A stretch of DNA of 19,604 nucleotides from Christensenella sp. UBA767 (GTDB lineage Bacteria; Bacillota; Clostridia; Christensenellales; CAG-917). Location: the NCBI GenBank assembly GCA_002297185.1, contig DBJV01000047.1, positions 1-19,604 of the forward strand, read 5' to 3'. Below the pieces are notes generated by a model. The model saw nothing but the letters and a program-made list of their open reading frames with translations, was not told where the DNA came from and did no database searches. Numbering within the stretch: the first letter of the stretch is position 1; each line of letters opens with the position of its first letter. Made by a program: the position numbers and the translations under genes. Positions 1 through 6,914 of this stretch are shown in pieces.

Positions 1-16
1 TGCTTGTTGTGTAAAA

Positions 17-1567
17 TTAGTCGATAACGCTGTGGATGAATTTGTCGAATGCGGCTTGACCTTGTTCGTCGTTTTTGAATACTGCCGTGGTGTCGAGAAT
101 TTGCTCGCAGGCGTTGTTGATATAATCGGTTACGGCGTTTTCCGCTTTCTCTTCCGAGCATGCCGTGCCGTTGTCAACTACGAGTTGGGTTATCATGCCG
201 AGGTGCTTGTGCAAGGGATGCGTTTCCTCCGCAATTGCCTTGAAGTCGAGAGGAGTTTTGCCCGTGAGGATGTCGCGGATTTGCTCTGCCTCGCCTGCAA
301 GACGTCCGGGGAGAATAAAAAGTCCCATAACCTCGATTATGCCGATTGATTCTTGCTTGATGTTGTGCAACTCTTGCGCCGGGTGGAATATGCCGAAGGG
401 GTGTTTCTCGTCCGTGCGGTTGTTGCGCAATATGAGGTTGAATTGGTATTCGCCGTCGGCGTTGATTGAGGCAATCGGGGTGATTGCGTTGTGTTGTACG
501 ATTTGACTGTCCTTTTGAGTGGAGCAGAGGATATTTACGCTTTCGTCGCTATACGTGTCCCACGCTTTGCGGAACTTGTTTGCAACTTCCAACGCTTGAT
601 TGCGGTTGGTGCTTTCTATGCGGACGATTGAGTTGTACCAATCGACGACGGATACGTTGACGTCGGGATAGCCGCCGATTTTGAAGTATCTGCGAGAGGG
701 GCGTGTGAACACGGGTAAGACCTTGTTGCCGCCTTGATAGTGGTCGTGCGCAAGGATCGAACCGCCCACGATGGGGAGCGCCGCATTGGAGCCGATAAAG
801 TAGTGGGGGAACATATCCACAAAGTCGAGCATGCGGCGGAAGGTTGCGTCGCTTACGCACATAGGTCTATGCTCTTTGCAGACTGCGATGACGTGTTGGT
901 CAAAGTAGCTGTACGGGGAGAATTGCATAAACCAGTCCTCGCCGTCGAGTTGGAAGGGGATTGTGCGAATCGTCTGACGAGCTGCCATTGCCGCATTGCC
1001 TGCAAAGCCGAGATTTTCCGCACACAAGGCGCACTTTGGATAACCCGTCTTTGCCTCTTTGGCAAGGCGCACTTGTTCGGGAGTTTTTTCGGGCTTGGAG
1101 AGGTTGATTGTAACTATGATTTTGCCTCTCTTGCAGTCGTGCTCCCAAATTATGTTCTTGTCGAGGTCTTTTTTGCGCAGATACGCGCTGTCGATGCCGA
1201 GGGTGTGGAGCATATCGCACGCCGCTTTCGCACCTTCGTACGAGGCGATGTCGTCAAACATATCCACCACTTTGGACGGGGCGGGCATGCAGTAGCCGAT
1301 GAGGCGCGTTTCAAAGAGCAATTTTTGGTTTTCCTCAATGATTTTTTTGCGTACGGCGTAGCTCGAAAGCGAGTCCATAACGTCGTAAAAATCGTAATCG
1401 CCGATTTTGTCCGAGTCCGTCGGCTCGGTGAGTTTCAAAGCGTCGAGCAATTGGTTTTGGACGTATATCACGTCGTAATCTTCCAAATACAATTGTTTCA
1501 CCGCATAATCGAGCAGTTTCGCGACGTTTTGCTTTGCAATTTCGTCATAAGAAAGTCTTGGCGACAT
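17..1567 (-). CDS. galT: UDP-glucose--hexose-1-phosphate uridylyltransferase, class II (GalT)
   Basis: Cytoplasmic Leloir-pathway enzyme that moves UMP from UDP-glucose to galactose-1-phosphate, giving UDP-galactose and glucose-1-phosphate. The 516 residues fit the class II (Firmicutes-type) GalT family of roughly 490-520 residues, not the shorter class I enzyme. The diagnostic stretch LPIVGGSILAHDHYQGG is present with His274-Asp275-His276, where the uridylylated histidine is expected to lie. A CALC motif earlier in the protein could bind metal, which I infer only from spacing. The start is set by GGAGG on the minus strand (1572-1576), four bases before ATG. It is transcribed divergently from galK, sharing a 150-bp control region, instead of sitting behind galK as in many Bacillota. 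The stop lies 16 bases from the window edge, so a downstream partner gene cannot be seen. Function call is firm. Confidence 0.95.
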   Translation of the reverse strand: MSPRLSYDEIAKQNVAKLLDYAVKQLYLEDYDVIYVQNQLLDALKLTEPTDSDKIGDYDFYDVMDSLSSYAVRKKIIEENQKLLFETRLIGYCMPAPSKVVDMFDDIASYEGAKAACDMLHTLGIDSAYLRKKDLDKNIIWEHDCKRGKIIVTINLSKPEKTPEQVRLAKEAKTGYPKCALCAENLGFAGNAAMAARQTIRTIPFQLDGEDWFMQFSPYSYFDQHVIAVCKEHRPMCVSDATFRRMLDFVDMFPHYFIGSNAALPIVGGSILAHDHYQGGNKVLPVFTRPSRRYFKIGGYPDVNVSVVDWYNSIVRIESTNRNQALEVANKFRKAWDTYSDESVNILCSTQKDSQIVQHNAITPIASINADGEYQFNLILRNNRTDEKHPFGIFHPAQELHNIKQESIGIIEVMGLFILPGRLAGEAEQIRDILTGKTPLDFKAIAEETHPLHKHLGMITQLVVDNGTACSEEKAENAVTDYINNACEQILDTTAVFKNDEQGQAAFDKFIHSVID

Positions 1568-1608
1568 AAAACCTCCGAGTGAAAGTATAAAATTTTTTTA
1601 ACGCAAAT

Positions 1609-1637
1609 ATTGTAGCACACTTAAATTGGTATAGCAA
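1609..1637 (-). promoter_or_regulatory. Predicted promoter of galT
   Basis: Read on the minus strand, a -35 box TTGCTA (1632-1637) and a -10 box TACAAT (1609-1614) are separated by exactly 17 bp, so transcription should begin near 1602 and leave a leader of about 35 nt with GGAGG before the galT start. Each box differs from the sigma-70 (SigA) consensus at one or two positions. The -35 box lies 19 bp from the -35 box of the opposing galK promoter, so a regulator bound between them could act on both. Confidence 0.7.
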
Positions 1638-1647
1638 GCCACTTTGC

Positions 1648-1660
1648 GCAATAGTATTGC
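1648..1660. promoter_or_regulatory. Inverted repeat between the divergent gal promoters
   Basis: GCAATAGTATTGC is a 6-bp inverted repeat around one central base. It lies between the two -35 boxes and overlaps the first four bases of the galK -35 box (1657-1662). The position suits an operator that could block the galK promoter, or a site for an activator serving both directions. No regulator gene is seen nearby, and the repeat is short enough to arise by chance in AT-rich DNA, so the regulatory role is inference. Confidence 0.4.
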
Positions 1661-1685
1661 AAATTTCAATGCGCTATGGTACAAT
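1657..1685 (+). promoter_or_regulatory. Predicted promoter of galK (extended -10)
   Basis: A -35 box TTGCAA (1657-1662) is followed after exactly 17 bp by the -10 box TACAAT (1680-1685), with TGG directly before it (1677-1679), which forms an extended -10 element. Transcription should start near 1692, inside the 18-bp palindrome that follows. The match to SigA-type consensus is good. Since lgt and pncB follow galK closely without a visible terminator, this promoter probably serves all three genes. Confidence 0.75.
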
Positions 1686-1703
1686 ATAGCATAATTATGC
1701 TAT
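1686..1703. promoter_or_regulatory. 18-bp perfect palindrome at the galK transcription start
   Basis: ATAGCATAATTATGCTAT is a perfect palindrome lying directly after the galK -10 box and covering the expected transcription start. The position is typical for a repressor operator of a homodimeric regulator. Because there is no spacer, it is less suited to an RNA hairpin. It lacks the central CG step common in LacI/GalR-family operators, so the regulator family is open. It also shows why the upstream in-frame ATG at 1676 is not the galK start: that codon lies in the promoter. Confidence 0.6.
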
Positions 1704-1717
1704 TAAAGGACGACGTT

Positions 1718-2971
1718 ATGAGATTTGACTATCTTTTCGGCGACAACTTCGACAAAGTTTGCAAGGACGTTTTCGCATCGGGCGCAGACGAGCAAAGAGC
1801 GCGTTTTGAGGAATTGCTTGCAATGCACAAGGACGTTTTCAACACGCAGGACGTGGATTTTTATTCGTCCCCGGGACGTATCGAAATCGTGGGTAACCAC
1901 ACCGACCACAACGGCGGAAAAGTGCTTTGCTCGGCAATCAATTTTGATACTCTCGCAAGCGTTTCGCCGCGTACGGACGGTATTATAGAGGTCAAATCCA
2001 AAGGATATCCCATGCTCCGCGTTGACGTGTCCGCTCCCACTTTCTCGGTGAGCGAGATAGGCACGTCCAATGCGCTTATCAAAGGCGTGGTGGATTACTT
2101 TAAGCGTTCGGGCAAAAACGTTGGCGGTTTTTCCGCTTGTATGACGTCAAACGTTCCAAAAGGCTCGGGCGTGTCATCGTCAAGTTCTTTTGAACTTGCA
2201 ATTGCGCAAATTCTCAACGTTATGTACAACTGCGGCGAACTCGATCCAATATTCAAGGCAAAAGCGTCACAGTATGCGGAAAACACTTTCTTCGGCAAGC
2301 CGTGCGGACTTATGGATCAAAGCGCAATCTCGCTGGGTGGCGTAAACCTTATAGATTTTGCCGACTTCGATAATCCCGTCGTGGAGAAAGCGAACTGGGC
2401 TTTTGACGATCTCGACATTTTCGTAATCGCAACGGGCGGAGATCATAGCGACCTTACGGACGATTATGCGGCGATTCCGCAAGAGATGAAAGAGGTTGCA
2501 ACGTGCTTTGGGGCAAAACTCCTTCACGAAATCCCTGCGGATAAGTGGGAGAGAGACAAAAACAACATCGTCGGCAAGGTGAGCGAAAGAGCGTACTTGC
2601 GTGCGGAGCATTTCTTTGAAGAGAACGCGCGCGTGGAAGAGGCGGTCAAGGCTATCAATGATAAAGACGAGGACGCTTTCCTCGATATCGTAAACAAGTC
2701 GGGATTGAGTTCTCGATACAAACTTCAAAACACCTACTCTCCGGCAGGCAAAAATCACAATCTCGAAAACGCGCTTGACAGAGTGGTCAAAATCGAGGGC
2801 GTGGTTGCATCGCGCGTACACGGCGGCGGTTTTGCAGGAACGATTTTGGTATTCGCCAAAAAGAGCGAGAGCGGTGTAAAGAGTGCGCTCGACGTTATGT
2901 TCGGAGCAGAAAACGTATTTAAGACGGCTATCCGCCAAAGCGGCGCCACAAGACTAAATTTGGGGAAATAA
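1718..2971 (+). CDS. galK: Galactokinase (GHMP kinase family)
   Basis: Phosphorylates alpha-D-galactose with ATP to galactose-1-phosphate, the substrate of the divergent GalT. Visible family motifs are the galactokinase signature GRIEIVGNHTDH (53-64), the ATP-binding GHMP motif KGSGVSSSSSFELA from residue 148, CGLMDQ with the expected catalytic base Asp200, and the C-terminal HGGGFAG (368-374). Length is 417 residues, close to the family's 380-430. The reading frame extends to an ATG at 1676, but that codon sits in the promoter; ATG 1718 has AAAGGA (1705-1710) seven bases upstream and gives the normal N-terminus. In the sugar-binding signature, Asn60 stands where E. coli and human enzymes have Glu; a similar GNHTDH form is, as I recall, common in clostridial members. 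It ends 3 nt before lgt, suggesting translational coupling. Confidence 0.92.
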   Translation: MRFDYLFGDNFDKVCKDVFASGADEQRARFEELLAMHKDVFNTQDVDFYSSPGRIEIVGNHTDHNGGKVLCSAINFDTLASVSPRTDGIIEVKSKGYPMLRVDVSAPTFSVSEIGTSNALIKGVVDYFKRSGKNVGGFSACMTSNVPKGSGVSSSSSFELAIAQILNVMYNCGELDPIFKAKASQYAENTFFGKPCGLMDQSAISLGGVNLIDFADFDNPVVEKANWAFDDLDIFVIATGGDHSDLTDDYAAIPQEMKEVATCFGAKLLHEIPADKWERDKNNIVGKVSERAYLRAEHFFEENARVEEAVKAINDKDEDAFLDIVNKSGLSSRYKLQNTYSPAGKNHNLENALDRVVKIEGVVASRVHGGGFAGTILVFAKKSESGVKSALDVMFGAENVFKTAIRQSGATRLNLGK

Positions 2972-2974
2972 ACT

Positions 2975-4165
2975 ATGATTTTTTCCGTACTTTCAACTGC
3001 AAGCGACCCGAAAGTCGCCTTTGAAATAGGCAATCTCACGGTGCAATGGTATGCCGTGTTTATTGTCATGGGTATGTTGCTCGGCTTGCTTTACGCTTGC
3101 TGGCAAGCAAAAAAAGTCGGGCTTACGTCCGACGACGCCGTGGAATTGTTTTTGTGGCTCATTCCGCTTGCAATCGTATTTGCTAGACTTTTGTACGTCA
3201 TTCCGCGTGCGGACGAGTACTTTGGAGACAACGGTTTGCACGGTTGGGATAAGTTTGTCAACATCATCGCAATCTGGCAGGGCGGTATAACCATTATCGG
3301 CGGTCTCGTGGGCGGTTTGCTCGGCGCGATTTTCTTCACTTTGCGCCATAAAAAACAGACCAATTACTTAAATGTAATAGACCTCGTGGTTGTGCCTGTG
3401 TTTATAGGACAGATTATCGGCAGATGGGGCAACTTCGTCAATCAAGAGGCGTTCGGACTTCCTATCACCAATCCAAAACTTCAATTTTTCCCGTTCGGCG
3501 TGCTTATCGATAGTCCGAGCGGCGTTTCGAGCGAGTTTTACGACACCGTTCACCAACACATTATCGCAGGCGGCGGCGCAAACTGGTTCTGCGCAACGTT
3601 CTTCTACGAGGGCGTGTGGAACACTATCGGCGCACTTATCTGCGTTGCGCTCTGGAGAAAGGATTATCAAAATAAATACCCGGGCATACTTATGTTGTTC
3701 TACCTCTTCTGGTACTGCATAGGGCGTTTTTGGCTGGAATTTTTGCGTATGGACGCAGTTCCCGTCACAAAACCTGCGTGCCTTGCGGTTGCTCTTATCG
3801 CACTTGCAATCGGCATCGTTTACGTCATTGCTCGCAATAGTCAACTTGCGTACAGAAAGGTCAGAGGACTCGTGCAAACGGGCGCAATCGGCGGTGCGAT
3901 ACTCACCGACTACGAAGTGCGCAACTATAAACTCGTCGGCAAGTTCTTTGAGAAGGCAAACGTGACGAGCGAAAAGGCAGGGGACAGAATCTCCGCATTC
4001 TTCAACAGGCTCGTGGTTGGCTGCGTGTATTCGAGAAAGGAACAGAAAGAGTATTTGTCGATAGACTGGGATACGCTCAAATACTATCACGTGCCGAAAG
4101 ATTATAAACGCAAATTCAATCAATTCAAAAAAGACGACGTTTATTGCGCAGGGCGCAACGCTTGA
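2975..4165 (+). CDS. lgt: Prolipoprotein diacylglyceryl transferase (Lgt) with C-terminal extension
   Basis: Membrane enzyme that transfers diacylglycerol from phosphatidylglycerol to the lipobox cysteine of preprolipoproteins, the first step of lipoprotein maturation. About seven membrane segments occupy residues 10-288. The Lgt signature GRWGNFVNQEAFG starts at residue 149 (Arg150, Asn153, Glu158), and GRFWLEFLR from 250 supplies Arg251 and Glu255. The IWQGGITIIGG segment (100-110) has Ile108 where E. coli has His103. The family usually ends at 260-300 residues; here about 110 extra charged residues (288-396) follow the last membrane segment and are probably cytoplasmic. No known domain was recognised in that tail. 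The ATG lies 3 nt after the galK stop, and GGGGAA at the galK end serves as ribosome binding site. The product would lipidate the three lipoproteins predicted further along. Confidence 0.9.
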   Translation: MIFSVLSTASDPKVAFEIGNLTVQWYAVFIVMGMLLGLLYACWQAKKVGLTSDDAVELFLWLIPLAIVFARLLYVIPRADEYFGDNGLHGWDKFVNIIAIWQGGITIIGGLVGGLLGAIFFTLRHKKQTNYLNVIDLVVVPVFIGQIIGRWGNFVNQEAFGLPITNPKLQFFPFGVLIDSPSGVSSEFYDTVHQHIIAGGGANWFCATFFYEGVWNTIGALICVALWRKDYQNKYPGILMLFYLFWYCIGRFWLEFLRMDAVPVTKPACLAVALIALAIGIVYVIARNSQLAYRKVRGLVQTGAIGGAILTDYEVRNYKLVGKFFEKANVTSEKAGDRISAFFNRLVVGCVYSRKEQKEYLSIDWDTLKYYHVPKDYKRKFNQFKKDDVYCAGRNA

Positions 4166-4181
4166 CGTCGGGGGTGAAAAT

Positions 4182-5633
4182 ATGAACGATACGGCTTATA
4201 TTACCGAAAGAACAAAAACGAACAACCTCACGTTGCTCACCGACCTTTACCAACTCACGATGATGAACGGCTATCATCTTTGCGGTTTGGATACGAGAAG
4301 GGCGGTTTTCGACGTGTTTTATCGCGGTAGCGGCGGATATTCATACGCAATCGCAGCAGGTCTCGAACAAGCGATAGATTATATCCTCAATCTCCATTTT
4401 GACGATACCGATATAGAGTATTTGCGCTCGCTCGGCATTTTCGGAGAAGAGTTCCTTACCGCACTCAAAAACTTCCGCTTTACTGGCGATATAAAGGCTG
4501 TGCCGGAAGGAACGATGGTGTTTCCGTACGAGCCGATTTTGACGGTGTCCGCACCGCTTTGGGAGGCTCAACTCGTGGAAACGGCGTTGTTGACTTTTAT
4601 CAATCACCAAACGTTGATTGCTACGAAAGCAGCACGTCTCAAAGAATGCACCAAAAATAAAATAAGCGAGTTCGGATTGCGCAGAGCGCAAGGCGCGGAC
4701 GCAGGTATTTACGGCGCAAGAGCCGCTTGCATAGGCGGTTGCCGCACGACGTCCAACGTAGTTGCAGGCAAACTTTTCGGCATTCCCGTAACCGGCACGC
4801 ACTCGCATAGTTGGGTTATGTCCTTTGACAGCGAACTCGAGGCTTTTGAAAAATACGCCGAAATTTATCCCGACAATTGCTTGCTTTTGGTGGATACTTA
4901 CGATACACTCAAGAGCGGCGTGCCAAATGCAATCAAGGTGTTTGACAAACTCAAAGCGGCAGGGCATAAACCCGTCGGTATCCGCCTCGACAGCGGCGAC
5001 TTGGCGTATCTCTCTCGCAAGGCTCGCAAGATGCTCGACGACGCAGGACACAGCGATTGCCTCATATTTGCAACCAACGACCTCGACGAAGATATCTTGC
5101 TTGCTCTCAACGCGCAAGAGGCAAAAATCGACGTTTACGGCATAGGAACGAAACTTATTACGAGTTATAAAAACGCATCGTTGGGCGGCGTATATAAGCT
5201 TTGCGCACTCGAAGAGGACGGCAAACTTGTGCCGAAAATCAAGATATCCAACAGCCACGAAAAGACCACCAATCCCGGCGTGAAAAAAATCGTGCGTATA
5301 TCCAAAGACGGTATGGCGCAAGCAGACCTTATTTGCCTTGAGGACGACATGTTCGATACATCCAAACCTCTCACAATTTTTCACCCCGAACAGACGTGGA
5401 AAAAGACCACTTTCGAGGACTACGAAATCAAAGAACTTATGGTGCCGATTTTCAAGGACGGAAAGCTCGTTTACGATATGCCGTCGCTTAAAGAAATCTG
5501 CGACAGAGAGGACGAAAATATCAAAGCGTTTTTCCCCGAATATCGCCGCGTAATCAACACGCAAGATTACAAGGTTGACCTCTCGGAAAACCTTTGGAAA
5601 CTCAAAAACGAGTTGCTTAATCAAACACACTAA
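4182..5633 (+). CDS. pncB: Nicotinate phosphoribosyltransferase
   Basis: Cytoplasmic NAD salvage enzyme joining nicotinate and PRPP, with ATP hydrolysis, to form nicotinate mononucleotide (Preiss-Handler pathway). The 483-residue length fits the Gram-positive/human-like NAPRTase group. Family motifs are LTDLYQLTM near the N-terminus, SEFGLRRAQG with GGCRTTSN in the barrel, GTHSHSWVM (205-213), where the histidines His207/His209 lie near the usual phospho-histidine region, and the phosphate-binding stretch GIRLDSGDLAYLSRKAR. Start ATG is preceded by GGGGTG (4171-4176). It follows lgt after 16 nt and ends the galK-lgt-pncB run before a terminator at 5695-5726. Metabolic linkage to galactose is not apparent, so this is probably a chance housekeeping grouping. 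Confidence 0.93.
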   Translation: MNDTAYITERTKTNNLTLLTDLYQLTMMNGYHLCGLDTRRAVFDVFYRGSGGYSYAIAAGLEQAIDYILNLHFDDTDIEYLRSLGIFGEEFLTALKNFRFTGDIKAVPEGTMVFPYEPILTVSAPLWEAQLVETALLTFINHQTLIATKAARLKECTKNKISEFGLRRAQGADAGIYGARAACIGGCRTTSNVVAGKLFGIPVTGTHSHSWVMSFDSELEAFEKYAEIYPDNCLLLVDTYDTLKSGVPNAIKVFDKLKAAGHKPVGIRLDSGDLAYLSRKARKMLDDAGHSDCLIFATNDLDEDILLALNAQEAKIDVYGIGTKLITSYKNASLGGVYKLCALEEDGKLVPKIKISNSHEKTTNPGVKKIVRISKDGMAQADLICLEDDMFDTSKPLTIFHPEQTWKKTTFEDYEIKELMVPIFKDGKLVYDMPSLKEICDREDENIKAFFPEYRRVINTQDYKVDLSENLWKLKNELLNQTH

Positions 5634-5694
5634 ACAACAAAATTCTTATCAAAAAAACACAATAAAAACTAAAAATTTAACACTAAATTTTCAT

Positions 5695-5726
5695 AAAAAA
5701 GAGCGGTTTCACAGCCCCTCTTTTTT
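5695..5726 (+). terminator. Rho-independent terminator after pncB (possibly bidirectional)
   Basis: Six A and GAG (5695-5703) pair with CTC and six T (5718-5726), continued by GG/CC across one C-C mismatch, with an eight-base loop. The T tract follows the stem on the plus strand, and the A tract before it makes a U tract for minus-strand transcripts as well, though no minus-strand gene ends here. It closes the galK-lgt-pncB transcript 60 nt after the pncB stop. The stretch 5634-5694 is A-rich and holds nothing else I recognise. Confidence 0.8.
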
Positions 5727-5836
5727 ATTTTCAAAAAATCAATGCAATTAGCACAAAACACGCTTTATTTGCATAAAGAATAGACATAAAGTGCCGATTT
5801 TGACAAAAGTTCGATAAATTTCGACAAAAGCGGTTT

Positions 5837-5865
5837 TTGAAATATTGCATAAATCGAGGTATGAT
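5837..5865 (+). promoter_or_regulatory. Predicted promoter of the DivIVA-like gene
   Basis: A -35 box TTGAAA (5837-5842) and a -10 box TATGAT (5860-5865) are spaced by exactly 17 bp. Transcription should start near 5872, only about 13 nt before the gene's ATG, leaving a very short leader containing GAGAGGTGG. This placement argues against the in-frame upstream ATGs at 5837 and 5861, which fall within the promoter boxes. Confidence 0.65.
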
Positions 5866-5884
5866 TTTTTATAGAGAGGTGGCT

Positions 5885-6568
5885 ATGAAAAAGAAGAAAA
5901 TCACAAGGTTTGCAATATGCCGAAAAGGGTACGATATCGACGCGGTGGAAAGTTATATTGCGCTCGAGGGCGCAAAGTGCGACGAGGTGCAGGCAGAGCA
6001 GCGCGCTCGTATATCCGAACTCAAAAAAGAGTGTGAGGATTTGAGGGCGCAGATTGACGTTTTGAAGGGCAGAGAAGAGCAGATAAAACTTGCGCTCGTA
6101 ACCGCTACGGAGAATGCCGATAAACTGACTTCCGACGTCAAAGCCAGGTATCGCGCGGAACTTGAAAGGTTGAGGCTTTTTAGGGCGAAATGGCTCGGTG
6201 CGTACGAGCAGATGAAGGAGAGATATCACTTCGATAAAGACGCGCTAAACGTCGAGAGCGTGGCGGTCAACGTCGAGGTGGAATTGACCAAATTTTTGAT
6301 GCAGGATTTCTCGCTCAACAAGAGCGTTTGCGAGGACGAAATGGAGGCGCATTTCAGACGTGAAGTGGAACGCCTTACACGCCCCGTTTATCGAGAGCAA
6401 AACGGCGAGTTTTCGGCGCAAACGAAAGAGTTGCAATCCAAACTCAAAGACGCGGAAAGCCGCAAAAACAAGGATAGCAAAAATCCTGCCGCTTTCAGCA
6501 TAGAAGAGGCTCTTTCCCCTACGGATAGCATCGAACAGACGTGTCAAGCGTTGGGACTTGCAAAATGA
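5885..6568 (+). CDS. DivIVA-domain coiled-coil protein
   Basis: A 227-residue protein whose N-terminus, RFAICRKGYDIDAVESYI (8-25), matches the DivIVA/GpsB N-terminal pattern (an aromatic residue, then RGYD and VDxFL), the part that binds curved membrane in B. subtilis DivIVA. A predicted coiled coil follows at about 30-105, rich in Glu, Lys, Arg and Leu, and then a second charged helical region to ~200 and a polar C-terminus. DivIVA proteins organise cell poles, septum and wall growth, so a role in cell division or shape is likely but not proven. ATG 5885 is chosen because GAGAGGTGG lies just before it and because earlier in-frame ATGs lie in the promoter. It stands alone between two terminators. 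It could also be a paralogue with a specialised partner, not the main cell-pole DivIVA. Confidence 0.75.
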   Translation: MKKKKITRFAICRKGYDIDAVESYIALEGAKCDEVQAEQRARISELKKECEDLRAQIDVLKGREEQIKLALVTATENADKLTSDVKARYRAELERLRLFRAKWLGAYEQMKERYHFDKDALNVESVAVNVEVELTKFLMQDFSLNKSVCEDEMEAHFRREVERLTRPVYREQNGEFSAQTKELQSKLKDAESRKNKDSKNPAAFSIEEALSPTDSIEQTCQALGLAK

Positions 6569-6668
6569 AAAACGGCGCGATTTTGAGCAATTCTGAACAC
6601 TTTTCGTGTCGTAACATTAAAAAATTTGCTGTAAAATTTTTGCAATACACATGCATAATAACTAACAG

Positions 6669-6695
6669 AAAAGCACTCTTTAGAGTGCTTTTTTT
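6669..6695 (+). terminator. Rho-independent terminator after the DivIVA-like gene
   Basis: AAAAGCACTC pairs perfectly with GAGTGCTTTT around a TTTA loop, and the T tract continues to 6695. It is one of the clearest terminators in the window and isolates the DivIVA-like gene from the genes beyond. The mirrored A tract could also give weak termination on the other strand. Confidence 0.9.
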
Positions 6696-6771
6696 GCAAA
6701 GGTTTTGGGGACGAAAAACGCCGCGCGGACGTATTTGGACAAAATATTTTAAGGTATTTGAAAAATGGGCA

Positions 6772-6800
6772 TTGTTTTTTTTGTCGAAATATGTTAGCAT
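6772..6800 (+). promoter_or_regulatory. Candidate promoter for the RDD gene and possibly the ABC operon
   Basis: TTGTTT (6772-6777) and TAGCAT (6795-6800) are 17 bp apart, with TGT directly before the -10 box (extended -10). The start would be near 6807, leaving a leader of about 108 nt. Two TATAAT sequences further on (6840-6845, 6849-6854) are alternative -10 boxes, but neither has a good -35 box at 16-18 bp; TTGCGC at 6824 is 19 bp from the second. Which of these is used cannot be decided from sequence. Confidence 0.35.
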
Positions 6801-6864
6801 ATCTTGAGAGTAAATTAAGGGCATTGCGCATATTATGATTATAATATATATAATCGTACGCTCG

Positions 6865-6895
6865 GTGCCGTGGATTGAAAGCGTGCTTTGGCACG
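6865..6895 (+). other. Leader with mutually exclusive stem-loops before the RDD gene
   Basis: GTGCC (6865-6869) can pair with GGCAC (6890-6894), while CGTGC (6882-6886) can pair with GCACG (6891-6895) around a TTTG loop; both use the same right arm. The structures sit just before the ribosome binding site GAGGGGAA (6901-6908). The stems are only 5 bp, so a regulatory switch is no more than a possibility, and no known riboswitch class was recognised. Confidence 0.25.
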
Positions 6896-6914
6896 ATCGA
6901 GAGGGGAATCGTAG

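Larger units (their letters stand above)
6569..6914. other. Intergenic region between the DivIVA-like gene and the RDD gene
   Basis: This 346-nt stretch has no convincing gene. Small frames here lack ribosome binding sites and run through the terminator. It contains a 100-nt AT-rich 3' untranslated stretch, the terminator at 6669-6695, a GC-rich patch near 6715-6735, a possible promoter at 6772-6800, an AT-rich run with two TATAAT matches (6840-6845 and 6849-6854), and a leader with alternative hairpins at 6865-6895. Confidence 0.6.

Noticed and set aside
734..1582. Plus-strand open frame of 282 codons across galT
   Set aside because: It lies wholly opposite a well-supported galT gene, includes the reverse of its ribosome binding site, and its translation shows no known motif.
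1676..1717. Upstream in-frame start giving galK 14 extra residues
   Set aside because: The ATG overlaps the galK -10 region and precedes the predicted transcription start; a proper ribosome binding site exists only for the ATG at 1718.
4341..5630. Long open frame (429 codons) on the minus strand opposite pncB
   Set aside because: The plus-strand frame has all nicotinate phosphoribosyltransferase motifs. The opposite frame is Cys/Phe/Val-rich without any recognisable domain, and no ribosome binding site was seen. It is open because of the codon bias of the real gene.
6541..6807. Small plus-strand frame of 88 codons spanning the end of the DivIVA-like gene
   Set aside because: It overlaps the real gene's end, runs straight through the strong terminator at 6669-6695, and lacks a ribosome binding site.
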